From G965216905 sp965216905 (GTDB taxonomy: Bacteria > Actinomycetota > Acidimicrobiia > Spongiisociales > ZC4RG35), in contig OZ244213.1 of assembly GCA_965216905.1 (NCBI GenBank), positions 310,001 to 374,000 on the forward strand: a stretch of DNA of 64,000 nucleotides, in the 5' to 3' direction. Each line of letters begins with the position of its first letter. Positions within the stretch are counted from its first letter, which is position 1. Both the position numbers and the translations under genes were made by a program. Positions 25,636 to 33,386 of this stretch are shown here, one piece after another. The notes below the pieces were generated by a model, which ran no database searches, was not told where the DNA came from, and was given only the letters and a program-made list of their open reading frames with translations.

Positions 25636-26906
25636 CGGCCGACCGGGCGCGCATGCGGGCGCTGGTGGAGGACCTGTACCCGATCTGCCGGTCGATCACC
25701 GGCAACGGTGTCCGCTCGACGCTGGCCCGGATCGAGGAAGAGATCCAGCTCTCGACGACCGAGGTGCCGAGCGGCACGGCGGTCCTCGATTGGACGGTTC
25801 CCGACGAGTGGAACATCGCCGGCGCCACCCTCACCGGGCCGGACGGGGTGCCGATCGTCGACTTCGAGGACCACAACCTCCACGTCGTCAACTACAGCGA
25901 ACCGGTGGACCTGACCCTCTCGAGAGAACAACTCGACGGACACCTCCACAGCCTGCCCGATCAGCCGGGTCTCATCCCGTACAAGACCTCCTACTACAAC
26001 CGGTCCTGGGGCTTCTGTCTGCCCCACGACCAGCGGAGCGGTCTCCCCGAGGGCGAGTACCGCGCCCGAATCGATTCCACGCTGGAGCCCGGATCGTTGA
26101 CCTATGCGGAGCACGTCGTCGAGGGCGCCGGCGACGAAGAGGTGATCCTCTCGGTGCACGTCTGCCACCCATCACTCGCCAACGACAATCTGGCGAGCGT
26201 GGCCGTGGCCTGCGAACTGGCTCGGGCGCTGGCGGCCGAGCCGCGTCGCTACACGTATCGTCTTCTGTTCATTCCCGGAACGATCGGCTCCATCACCTGG
26301 CTGGCATCCAACCGCGACCGGGTGAACCAGATCCGACACGGCCTGGTGCTCGCCTGCCTCGGAGACCGCGGCCCGCTCCAATGGAAGCGAAGCCGTCGGG
26401 GCCACGCCGAGGTCGATCGGGCCGTTGCCCACGTCCTCGGCCCACGGGGTGGCCTGGTTCGCCCGTTCGAGCCGTGGGGATACGACGAGCGGCAGTTCTC
26501 CTCGCCGGGGTTCGACCTGCCCGTGGGGCTCTTCACCCGGACCCCGAACGGCGCCTATCCGGAGTACCACACGTCGGCGGACGATCTGAGCTTCGTCGAC
26601 GACGCGGCGATGGCCGACTCGGTCGACGCCCTGATCGAGATCGTCGACGTCCTCGAGTCCGAGCGGACCTTCCGGAACCTGGCGCCGTACGGCGAACCGC
26701 AACTGGGTCGACGCGGCCTGTACCGGAAGACGGGGGGCACCCATGTGCCCGATTTCGAATTGGGGCTGCTGTGGGTGCTCAACCAGTCCGACGGCAACAC
26801 CTCGTTGCTGGACATCGCCGAGCGGTCGGGATTGCGCATGCAGGCCGTGGCGGCGGCGGCCGATGCATTGATCGACGCCGACCTCTTGGAGGAGACCCTC
26901 ACATGA
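25632..26906 (+). CDS. DUF4910/aminopeptidase-like protein
   Basis: This 424-residue protein resembles the DUF4910 (M28-like) family found in sugar-modification clusters. Visible are LVEDLYPICRSITGNGVRST at the start, then a peptidase-like core with VILSVHVCHPSLANDNLASV, which holds candidate metal ligands, FIPGTIGSITWLA and EYHTSADDLSFV. A C-terminal winged-helix-like segment (SDGNTSLLDIAERSGL) follows. No peptide substrate is suggested by the context. A role in building an amidated or acylated sugar is possible but unproven. It is coupled on both sides by ATGA overlaps. Confidence 0.85.
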   Translation: MTADRARMRALVEDLYPICRSITGNGVRSTLARIEEEIQLSTTEVPSGTAVLDWTVPDEWNIAGATLTGPDGVPIVDFEDHNLHVVNYSEPVDLTLSREQLDGHLHSLPDQPGLIPYKTSYYNRSWGFCLPHDQRSGLPEGEYRARIDSTLEPGSLTYAEHVVEGAGDEEVILSVHVCHPSLANDNLASVAVACELARALAAEPRRYTYRLLFIPGTIGSITWLASNRDRVNQIRHGLVLACLGDRGPLQWKRSRRGHAEVDRAVAHVLGPRGGLVRPFEPWGYDERQFSSPGFDLPVGLFTRTPNGAYPEYHTSADDLSFVDDAAMADSVDALIEIVDVLESERTFRNLAPYGEPQLGRRGLYRKTGGTHVPDFELGLLWVLNQSDGNTSLLDIAERSGLRMQAVAAAADALIDADLLEETLT

Positions 26907-27991
26907 ATCCGTCGTTCTGGAAGGGCCGTCGTGTGTTCATCACCGGGCACACCGGATTCAAAGGAGCATGGCTCTCACTCCTCCTTCATCGCCTCGGCGC
27001 CAGGGTCACCGGCTACGCCCTCGCGCCACCGATGCATCCGAGCCTCTACGACCAGGCATCGGCGGCCGACCTTCTCGAAGAGGATGTGCGGGCAGATGTC
27101 CGCGACCTGGACGCGCTGCAGTCGGCGGTCTCGAAGGCGCAACCCGAAGTCGTCATCCACATGGCCGCCCAGTCGCTCGTCCGACCCAGCTACGACGACC
27201 CGGTGACGACGTTCTCCACAAACGTTCAGGGAACCGTCAATCTGCTGGAAGCCGTTCGACACACGGCCGGAGTCGAATCCGTCGTCGTGGTCACCAGCGA
27301 CAAGTCGTACCGCAACGAGGAGTGGGCGTGGGGCTATCGCGAGAACGACCGGCTCGGCGGAAAGGACCCATACTCGGCATCGAAGGCCGCCGCCGAGATC
27401 GTGACCGCGTCCTACCGGGCCAGCTTCTTCGGCGGCGCCGATGATCCCGGCGTCGCCACCGCCCGCGCCGGCAATGTGATCGGTGGAGGAGACTGGTCCG
27501 ACATGCGGCTGCTCCCCGACCTGATGCGGGGCTTTCTGGCCGGCACCGAGGTCATCATCCGCAGTCCCTTCGCCGTCCGTCCTTGGCAGCACGCCCTCGA
27601 GCCACTGGCCGGCTACCTGCTCCTCGCCGAACGCCTGACCGAGGCTGTTCCCGGCATGGACGATGCCTGGAACTTCGGTCCGGAGGACGCCGACATGCGG
27701 TCGGTGCAGTGGGTGTGCGACCGCGCCGCCGGTCTGTGGGGTCCCGAGGCGCGCTGGCGGGTCGAAGCGGTGGACGATGGACGGGAGTCCGGCCTGCTGC
27801 GACTCGACACCGCCAAGGTCCGGCACGAGCTCGGCTGGGAGCCGCGTTGGACGTTGGAGGAAGGACTCGACCGAACCATCCGATGGTTCAGAACCGTCGG
27901 CGCTGATCCGATGCCTTCGAAGAGGGCGCAGGAGGCGACGTTCGAAGACATCGACGCCTTCCTCGCCGCCCGTATCGGAGGTGAGAGATGA
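26903..27991 (+). CDS. rfbG: CDP-glucose 4,6-dehydratase
   Basis: This 362-residue short-chain-dehydrogenase-like enzyme has the NAD motif FITGHTGFKGAWLSLLL, a hallmark of CDP-glucose 4,6-dehydratases, and the catalytic SDKSYRNEEWAWGYREND and DPYSASKAAAEI (YxxxK). It also has GNVIGGGDW and a late RPWQHALEPLAGYL. It would convert CDP-glucose to CDP-4-keto-6-deoxyglucose, the branching point to dideoxy and branched sugars. The CDP-glucose-forming enzyme rfbF is two genes downstream. Confidence 0.93.
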   Translation: MNPSFWKGRRVFITGHTGFKGAWLSLLLHRLGARVTGYALAPPMHPSLYDQASAADLLEEDVRADVRDLDALQSAVSKAQPEVVIHMAAQSLVRPSYDDPVTTFSTNVQGTVNLLEAVRHTAGVESVVVVTSDKSYRNEEWAWGYRENDRLGGKDPYSASKAAAEIVTASYRASFFGGADDPGVATARAGNVIGGGDWSDMRLLPDLMRGFLAGTEVIIRSPFAVRPWQHALEPLAGYLLLAERLTEAVPGMDDAWNFGPEDADMRSVQWVCDRAAGLWGPEARWRVEAVDDGRESGLLRLDTAKVRHELGWEPRWTLEEGLDRTIRWFRTVGADPMPSKRAQEATFEDIDAFLAARIGGER

Positions 27992-29226
27992 AATGCCGCA
28001 ACTGCGGCTCGCCCGCCAACATCGAGATGGTCGACCTCGGCATGTCGCCGCTCTGTGAGAGCTTCCTGACCGCCGGACAGCTCGATGCCATGGAACCGTT
28101 CTATCCGCTGGCGGTCCACGTGTGCGACCAGTGCTGGCTCGTCCAACTCGACGAGTACGTCAGCCCCGAAGACATCTTCACCGAGTACGCATACTTCTCG
28201 TCCTACTCGACGTCGTGGCTGGAGCACTGCAAGCGGTACGCCGCCGAGATGATCGAACGCCTCGCACTCGATCACGACTCGTTGGTCATGGAGCTCGCGT
28301 CCAACGACGGGTACCTCCTGCGATGGTTCGTCGATCGGGGTATCCCCGTCCTCGGCGTGGAACCGGCGGTCAACGTCGCCGCCGACGCAGAGAAGGTGGG
28401 CGTCGACACCCTGGTCGAGTTCTTCGGCGTCGAGTTGGGCGCCCGCCTCCGTGACGAGGGGATCAAGGCCGATCTGATCGCGGCGAACAACGTGCTCGCC
28501 CAGTGCCCCGACCTCCATGACTTCGTCGGTGGCATCCCGGCGGTACTCGCTCCGGGCGGAGTAGTGACCGTCGAGGTCCCCCACGTCATGCAGCTGATCG
28601 ACCAGCATCAGTTCGACACGATCTACCACGAGCACTTCTCGTACTTCTCGGCCGGGACGGCCCAGGACATCTTCGGACGTCACGATCTGGAACTCTTCGA
28701 TGTCGAAGCGCTGCCCACCCATGGCGGCTCGCTGCGACTGTTCTTCCACCACGCCGACGACTCGACCCACCAGGTCCGCCCGTCGGTGGGCGAGATCATC
28801 GAGCGCGAACGGAGGTTCGGGCTGTTCGAAGCCGGTGTCTACGAGGCTTTCGGACGAAGTGTCGAGGAGACCAAACGGTCGCTGCTCGCATTCCTCATCG
28901 AGGCGAAGCGCTCCGGGGCCACCATCGCCGGATACGGAGCCGCCGGAAAGGGAAACACCCTCTTGAATTACTGCGGCATCCGAACGGACTTCCTCGACTT
29001 CATCTCCGATCGGAACCCGTACAAGCATGGACGGTTCACACCCGGCACCCACATTCCGATCGAGCCACCCTCGGCGATCGACGAACGGCGCCCGGACTAC
29101 GTACTGATCCTGCCCTGGAACCTCGCCCCGGAGATCATGAGCCAGCTCGACCACATCGGCGAATGGGGAGGGAAGTTCGTCGTCCCCATCCCCGAAACCA
29201 CCATCCACGAAGGAGGCAACCGATGA
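27988..29226 (+). CDS. C-methyltransferase for NDP-deoxysugar (class I SAM-dependent)
   Basis: This 412-residue protein has the architecture of sugar C-3 methyltransferases such as TylC3/TcaB9: an N-terminal zinc-binding domain (CRNCGSPANIEMVDLGMSPL, then VCDQCWLVQLDEY), a SAM-binding domain (MELASNDGYLL and AANNVLAQCPDL) and a C-terminal domain with TIAGYGAAGKGNTLLNY. Such enzymes add a methyl branch to an NDP-4-keto-deoxysugar. Here the substrate would be the CDP sugar made by rfbFG. Both ends overlap neighbours by ATGA. Confidence 0.9.
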   Translation: MKCRNCGSPANIEMVDLGMSPLCESFLTAGQLDAMEPFYPLAVHVCDQCWLVQLDEYVSPEDIFTEYAYFSSYSTSWLEHCKRYAAEMIERLALDHDSLVMELASNDGYLLRWFVDRGIPVLGVEPAVNVAADAEKVGVDTLVEFFGVELGARLRDEGIKADLIAANNVLAQCPDLHDFVGGIPAVLAPGGVVTVEVPHVMQLIDQHQFDTIYHEHFSYFSAGTAQDIFGRHDLELFDVEALPTHGGSLRLFFHHADDSTHQVRPSVGEIIERERRFGLFEAGVYEAFGRSVEETKRSLLAFLIEAKRSGATIAGYGAAGKGNTLLNYCGIRTDFLDFISDRNPYKHGRFTPGTHIPIEPPSAIDERRPDYVLILPWNLAPEIMSQLDHIGEWGGKFVVPIPETTIHEGGNR

Positions 29227-30002
29227 AGGTCGTCCTGTTCTGCGGCGGGCAGGGTATGCGGATCCGGGACTACAGCACCGAGATCCCCAAGCCGATGGTG
29301 CCGCTCGGCGACCGCCCGATCCTGTGGCACGTCATGAAGTACTACGCCCACTTCGGCCACACCGAGTTCATCCTGTGCCTGGGCTATCAGGCGGCCACCA
29401 TCAAGCGATTCTTCATCGAGTACGAAGAGGCGGTCTCGAACGACTTCGTGCTCCGTCGTGGCGGGCGCGAAATGGAACTGCTCGGGTCGGACATCGACGA
29501 CTGGCAGATCACGTTCGTCGACACCGGCATGTATGCACCGATCGGCGAGCGTCTCCGCCGGGTTCGCTCCCATCTCGGAGACGACGAGATGTTCCTCGCC
29601 AATTACGCCGATGGGGTGTCCGATCTCGATCTCGATGCCTATGTGGACGAGTTCGCCCGCACCGATGCCGTTGCCGGCATGATGGCGATCAGACCTCCCC
29701 AGTCGTATCACGTGGTGAAGATCGACGGGACCCGGGTGGAAGCCATCGAACCCATGGGCGAGAGCGACATCTGGCTAAACGGTGGTTTCTTCGTCTTGCG
29801 CAACGCCATCTTCGACTACCTCGAGCCAGGACAGGAGCTGGTGGAGGAGCCGTTCCGCAAACTCATGGCCGACGACCGGCTGTTCGTCCACAAGTTGGGA
29901 GGCTTCTTCGCCCCGATGGACACCTTCAAGGACAAGAAGGCCCTCGACCAGATGTACGAGTCGGACAACGCACCATGGGTGGTGTGGAAGCGAGATCCAT
30001 GA
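29223..30002 (+). CDS. rfbF: Glucose-1-phosphate cytidylyltransferase
   Basis: This 259-residue nucleotidyltransferase opens with MKVVLFCGGQGMRIRDYSTE and PKPMVPLGDRPILWH, the classical activation loop of RfbF. It has MFLANYADGVSDLDLD, which holds the metal Asp, and WLNGGFFVLRNAIFDYL. It makes CDP-glucose from CTP and glucose-1-phosphate, the first committed step of the cluster. The start at 29223 overlaps the stop of the methyltransferase gene (ATGA). Length and motifs fit the family well. Confidence 0.93.
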   Translation: MKVVLFCGGQGMRIRDYSTEIPKPMVPLGDRPILWHVMKYYAHFGHTEFILCLGYQAATIKRFFIEYEEAVSNDFVLRRGGREMELLGSDIDDWQITFVDTGMYAPIGERLRRVRSHLGDDEMFLANYADGVSDLDLDAYVDEFARTDAVAGMMAIRPPQSYHVVKIDGTRVEAIEPMGESDIWLNGGFFVLRNAIFDYLEPGQELVEEPFRKLMADDRLFVHKLGGFFAPMDTFKDKKALDQMYESDNAPWVVWKRDP

Positions 30003-30628
30003 ATTGGCACCCGGCGGGCGTTCGATCGGTGGTGGCGCTGGCAGCCCATCCCGACGACATCGAGATCGGAGCGGGGGGAACCCTACTCCGCCTCGCCGCC
30101 GAGACCGATGCCCGGTTCACCTTCATCTGTGCGTCCGGCGGTGACGGTGACCGGGCAGCCGAGGCCGCGGCGAGCGCCACCGGCCTGCTCGGCGACCGGG
30201 TCGACCTGGTGCTCGGGAGTTGGCCAGACCGGCTCCTCCCGTACGCCGATCCGGTCGGCTTGAAGGAGTGGTTGGTCGAGGCGGCGACCGGCCTCCGACC
30301 CGACGTGGTTTTCAGTCCGCACCTGGGAGACCGGCATCAGGACCATCGGTTCATCGCCGAGCTCGCCTGGCAGCTCTTTCGCCGAAGCACCATCTTCGAA
30401 TACGAGATCCCCAAGTGGGAGGGCGATCGCCCCGACGCGGGACTGCTCGTGTCACTGACGGAGACGTTGGTCGACGCCAAGCTCGATCACCTCGACCGCC
30501 ACTTCCCCAGTCAGCATGACAAGCCGTGGTACCACCGGGACTTGTTCGCGGCCGTGTTGCGATTGCGGGGGGTGGAGGCGAGTACCGCCTTTGCCGAGGG
30601 GTTCGTGGCGCGCAAGTTGATCTGGTGA
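29999..30628 (+). CDS. PIG-L family deacetylase
   Basis: This 209-residue protein is a LmbE/PIG-L zinc hydrolase. The zinc motif AAHPDDIEIGAGGT is near residue 15, and the third ligand is in SPHLGDRHQDHRFIAE near 105. PIG-L enzymes remove N-acetyl groups from sugars. As the last gene of the CDP-sugar operon it may deacetylate a sugar intermediate, consistent with the upstream aminotransferase. Its ATG overlaps the rfbF stop codon. Confidence 0.88.
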   Translation: MNWHPAGVRSVVALAAHPDDIEIGAGGTLLRLAAETDARFTFICASGGDGDRAAEAAASATGLLGDRVDLVLGSWPDRLLPYADPVGLKEWLVEAATGLRPDVVFSPHLGDRHQDHRFIAELAWQLFRRSTIFEYEIPKWEGDRPDAGLLVSLTETLVDAKLDHLDRHFPSQHDKPWYHRDLFAAVLRLRGVEASTAFAEGFVARKLIW

Positions 30629-30679
30629 CGGGCTGATCCGGTGACCGGGAGCGCTCGACGGCGCTTTGTGCCCGCAACG

Positions 30680-30717
30680 CCAGCGGAGCGTTCGCCATTC
30701 GGCGAACGCTCCGCTGG
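30680..30717. terminator. Long perfect hairpin between convergent genes
   Basis: A 17-bp perfect inverted repeat (30680-30696 and 30701-30717) with an ATTC loop lies between the PIG-L gene and a minus-strand small gene. The arm begins CCAGCGGAGCGTTCGCC. No clear T run follows on either side, so it is either a stem-only bidirectional terminator or an RNA-stabilising element. Confidence 0.7.
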
Positions 30718-30741
30718 AAATCGTTCTGAGACCGGTTGTGA

Positions 30742-30939
30742 TCAGGCGCTCAGCGGTACCTCGACGTGACCGCTGCGCTCTTCGGCAGCGCCGGATCCGG
30801 TGAGGAGAACGCCCTTCTCCCCACAGAAGCAGCGATAGGCGACGAGAATGCCGTCATCCATGTTGCGAATGGCGAGGATGTCACGGTTGCCGAGCAGGAC
30901 CTCACGGTCGAGCGTGTCACACCGCACACTGAACATCAT
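30742..30939 (-). CDS. Small hypothetical protein
   Basis: This 65-residue protein has no family that I recognise. The start is the second ATG of an ATGATG pair, with AGGAGG six bases upstream. It holds LLGNRDILAIRNMDDGILVA and RCFCGEKGVLL. The Cys pair and beta-like pattern suggest a small compact domain, possibly a zinc-ribbon fragment. It overlaps by 23 bp the end of the 60-residue gene upstream, so both are probably made from one mRNA. Confidence 0.6.
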   Translation of the reverse strand: MMFSVRCDTLDREVLLGNRDILAIRNMDDGILVAYRCFCGEKGVLLTGSGAAEERSGHVEVPLSA

Positions 30940-31099
30940 GCACCTCCTTGGCGATCGTGAATCGGTAATCACCCATCCGCAGCGAGAGCTGCCGACCATT
31001 GCGGGCCAGGCGAGCGAGCCGCTCGTGCTCGGCCTCGTGGCGGAGCTCGTCGGCACGGTTCGATGCGATGAGGTAGGCGATGGCGGGATGTCCGGCCAT
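30917..31099 (-). CDS. Small hypothetical protein upstream of the 65-aa gene
   Basis: This 60-residue protein starts at 31099 with AAAGGA eight bases upstream. The sequence AIAYLIASNRADELRHEAEH and RLARLARNGRQLSLRM is mostly helical and amphipathic, with an ILVF-poor basic face and no Cys. I do not recognise it. It is divergent from the CGNR-type regulator gene with a 160-bp promoter region between them, and could be controlled by it. Confidence 0.6.
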   Translation of the reverse strand: MAGHPAIAYLIASNRADELRHEAEHERLARLARNGRQLSLRMGDYRFTIAKEVHDVQCAV

Positions 31100-31217
31100 G
31101 GTGTGTTCCTTTCGTTGTGCTGTCGGCCGAATCCAGAGGCGATTACGCCAGTTGGAGTGTTCGATGGCTTCTCTGATCCTGTCGGCAGATTCGAGCAGAA
31201 TGTAAGTGCTGTTTCTC

Positions 31218-31257
31218 TTGACGAGTCTTACGATACATGATTCAATGTAAGTAGTCA
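31218..31257. promoter_or_regulatory. Divergent promoter between small genes and CGNR regulator
   Basis: TTGACG at 31218-31223 is followed by 17 bases and TTCAAT for the plus strand. On the minus strand TTGACT (31257-31252) is 17 bases from TATCGT. The interleaved CTTAC and GTAAG blocks form a dyad. The region is clearly AT-richer than its surroundings. The plus-strand ATG is at 31259, so that transcript has almost no leader. Confidence 0.55.
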
Positions 31258-31258
31258 A

Positions 31259-31846
31259 ATGGATTTTTCTCATTACACGGACGAACCGGTCGAGTTCGCT
31301 GCAGCGCTGGTCAACACCGATCAGCGGACCGTGGGCGGCGAGGACGAGCTCACGGATCTCGACGGGCTGCTGGTCTTCCTCTCCCGCTACGCCGAGTTGT
31401 GGGAGGGCGAGACCGAGAACCCCAGCCGGCGCCATGTGAAGCAGATCCAAGATCTCCGGGAGGAGATCCGCCAGGTCTTCCACGCCGAGGATGAGGAGAC
31501 GGCGGTCCACCTGCTCAACCAGCTGCTCGATCGGAGTCGGGCGATGCCGCGAATCTCGCTCCACGGGGACTCGCCGCATTTCCACTTCGAGACCAACCGC
31601 GGTTCACTCCCCGACTGGCTGGCGGCGGTCGCCGCCATGGGACTCGCCACCGTGCTGATCGATCACGGCGTGGGCCGGTTCGGCGTCTGCGACGCCCAGA
31701 GCTGTCGCGATGTCTACATCGACACGTCCCGCAACCGATCACGGCGACACTGCTCCACCACCTGTTCGACCCGGGAACATGTCGCCGCTCATCGGCGACG
31801 GAAACGCTCCGAACAACCGGACACCGAAGACACCGCGGCGACCTGA
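31259..31846 (+). CDS. CGNR-type zinc-finger (ABATE) regulator
   Basis: This 195-residue protein has an N-terminal stress-induced helical domain (FAAALVNTD and LLVFLSRYAELW) and a C-terminal zinc finger with FGVCDAQSCRDVYIDTSRNR then RRHCSTTCSTREHVAAHRRR. The four Cys and the following basic stretch match the CGNR family. The usual CGNR tetrapeptide is not literal here (CSTTCSTRE), but the framework DTSRNRSRRHC is. Proteins of this family are probable DNA-binding regulators in actinobacteria. The target is likely the divergent small genes. Confidence 0.85.
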   Translation: MDFSHYTDEPVEFAAALVNTDQRTVGGEDELTDLDGLLVFLSRYAELWEGETENPSRRHVKQIQDLREEIRQVFHAEDEETAVHLLNQLLDRSRAMPRISLHGDSPHFHFETNRGSLPDWLAAVAAMGLATVLIDHGVGRFGVCDAQSCRDVYIDTSRNRSRRHCSTTCSTREHVAAHRRRKRSEQPDTEDTAAT

Positions 31847-31889
31847 TACGAGCGCCGCACAGCCACTCCCGACGGCGTAGGGTGAGAGC

Positions 31890-32291
31890 ATGACCGAGTT
31901 CGTGATCGACCTCGCCAACCGTCCAGGATCTCTCGCCCGCGTCACCCAACTCCTCGCCCACGAGGGCGTGAACGTCGAGACCTTGAGTGCGTGGGGTGCC
32001 GACGGTGACGGAATCGTCCGCCTCATCGTCGACAATGCCGACGTCGCGCGCCGTGCACTGAACGACGCCGGGTTGCGCATCACCGAGCGCACCGTTCTGA
32101 CCGCCACCCTGCCGCACCAGCCCGGTGCCCTGGCCGACCTCACCCGAGCCCTGGCGGACGCCGACGTCAATATCGACGCCCTGTACGTTCTCCGCACCGA
32201 CGACAACGACGTCGAAATCGCCTTGGCCGTCGACCAGCCTGCGGCGGCCGACGACCGGCTGCGAGTGGTGGGTGGAGTCACGCTAGGCTGA
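31890..32291 (+). CDS. Tandem ACT-domain protein
   Basis: This 133-residue protein is made of two ACT domains. The first has FVIDLANRPGSLARVTQLLA and ending VRLIVDNADVARRALNDAGL. The second has ATLPHQPGALADLTRALADA and NIDALYVLRT. ACT pairs bind amino acids and regulate metabolic enzymes. There is no fused enzyme domain, so it may act as a stand-alone sensor. The nearby genes give no clear target. Confidence 0.88.
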   Translation: MTEFVIDLANRPGSLARVTQLLAHEGVNVETLSAWGADGDGIVRLIVDNADVARRALNDAGLRITERTVLTATLPHQPGALADLTRALADADVNIDALYVLRTDDNDVEIALAVDQPAAADDRLRVVGGVTLG

Positions 32292-32327
32292 CCGGGTTTC
32301 CACCCCTCATTCGGAGGACACCCACTC

Positions 32328-33386
32328 ATGCGTCGTACATCGGTCGCGCTCGTCTCGTTGAGTCTGCTCGTTGGCGCCTGCGGCGCCGCCGAGGTCGCCG
32401 AGACCACGACCACCACCGTCCCACAGACCACGACCACCCTGGCGCCGACCACCACCGTGGCCGATACGACGACCACGACCGAGGACACGCGACCCCGATC
32501 GCTGCTGGATGGCCTACCGGTCGACGATGCCGAGCTTCTCGACCGTCGCGTCATCGCCATCAAGATCGACAACCATCCGAACGCCCGACCGCAGTCGGGA
32601 ATCCAAGAGGCGGATGCGGTCGCCGAGCTCCGGGTCGAAGGTGGCCTGACTCGTTTCATGGCGCTCTTCCACGAGTCCGACAGCTCCTACGTCGGTCCGA
32701 TCCGTTCCGGTCGACCGTCCGACGCCAAGTTCTTCCGCCCACTCGCCGGCGTCCTGTTCATCTCGGGCGCCCAGCCCTGGGTGCAGCGCGGGATCAACGC
32801 GGCCGACGTGCCGTTCTTCGTGGAGCCGCCTTCCATGTTCCGGATCTCCGGACGGCGCGCCCCCCACAACCTGTACGGCAAGACCGAGGATCTCCGGCTG
32901 TTCGCGGACGAGCGAGAACTGCCCGACGAGGCCCCCGCCACCGGGCTCTGGGAGTTCGGCGAACTCCCTGCTGCGGCCGAGATGGCTGCGGAGACCACCG
33001 TTCGCTTCTCGCGGGAGACCGCCATCACGTGGACGTGGTCGGGCACCGAATGGGAACGGACCCTCAATGGCGGCCCATCGGAGTGGCGAGCCGAGGACGA
33101 CACGACCGAAACGATCACCGCCGACACGCTGGTGATGATCGTGGGACGTTTCTTCACGGACCGCCCCAGCTCCGGCTCGGGGTCCGCCGTTCCCTCCACC
33201 GACACCATCGGAGAAGGTGATCTGTGGGTGTTCGGCGCCGGCACGGTCGTCCAGGGTCGCTGGGCACGTGAGAACGCCGAGGACCCGTTCACCTTCACCA
33301 CGGTCGACGGTGACCCCTTGAGCGTCCCACCCGGACGACCTTGGATTTCGATCGTCCCCGACATCGGTGAGGTCACGTGGCAGTGA
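32328..33386 (+). CDS. DUF3048 (YerB-like) lipoprotein
   Basis: This 352-residue protein starts with a lipoprotein signal (VALVSLSLLVGAC, lipobox LVGAC), then a Thr-rich linker TTTTTVPQTTTTLAPTTT, and a DUF3048 domain: IAIKIDNHPNARPQSGIQEA, TRFMALFHESD and YVGPIRSGRPSDAKFF. YerB-type proteins are cell-surface proteins of unclear function. The ribosome site GGAGG is nine bases upstream. Its last ten bases overlap the amidase gene, so the two are cotranscribed. Confidence 0.92.
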   Translation: MRRTSVALVSLSLLVGACGAAEVAETTTTTVPQTTTTLAPTTTVADTTTTTEDTRPRSLLDGLPVDDAELLDRRVIAIKIDNHPNARPQSGIQEADAVAELRVEGGLTRFMALFHESDSSYVGPIRSGRPSDAKFFRPLAGVLFISGAQPWVQRGINAADVPFFVEPPSMFRISGRRAPHNLYGKTEDLRLFADERELPDEAPATGLWEFGELPAAAEMAAETTVRFSRETAITWTWSGTEWERTLNGGPSEWRAEDDTTETITADTLVMIVGRFFTDRPSSGSGSAVPSTDTIGEGDLWVFGAGTVVQGRWARENAEDPFTFTTVDGDPLSVPPGRPWISIVPDIGEVTWQ

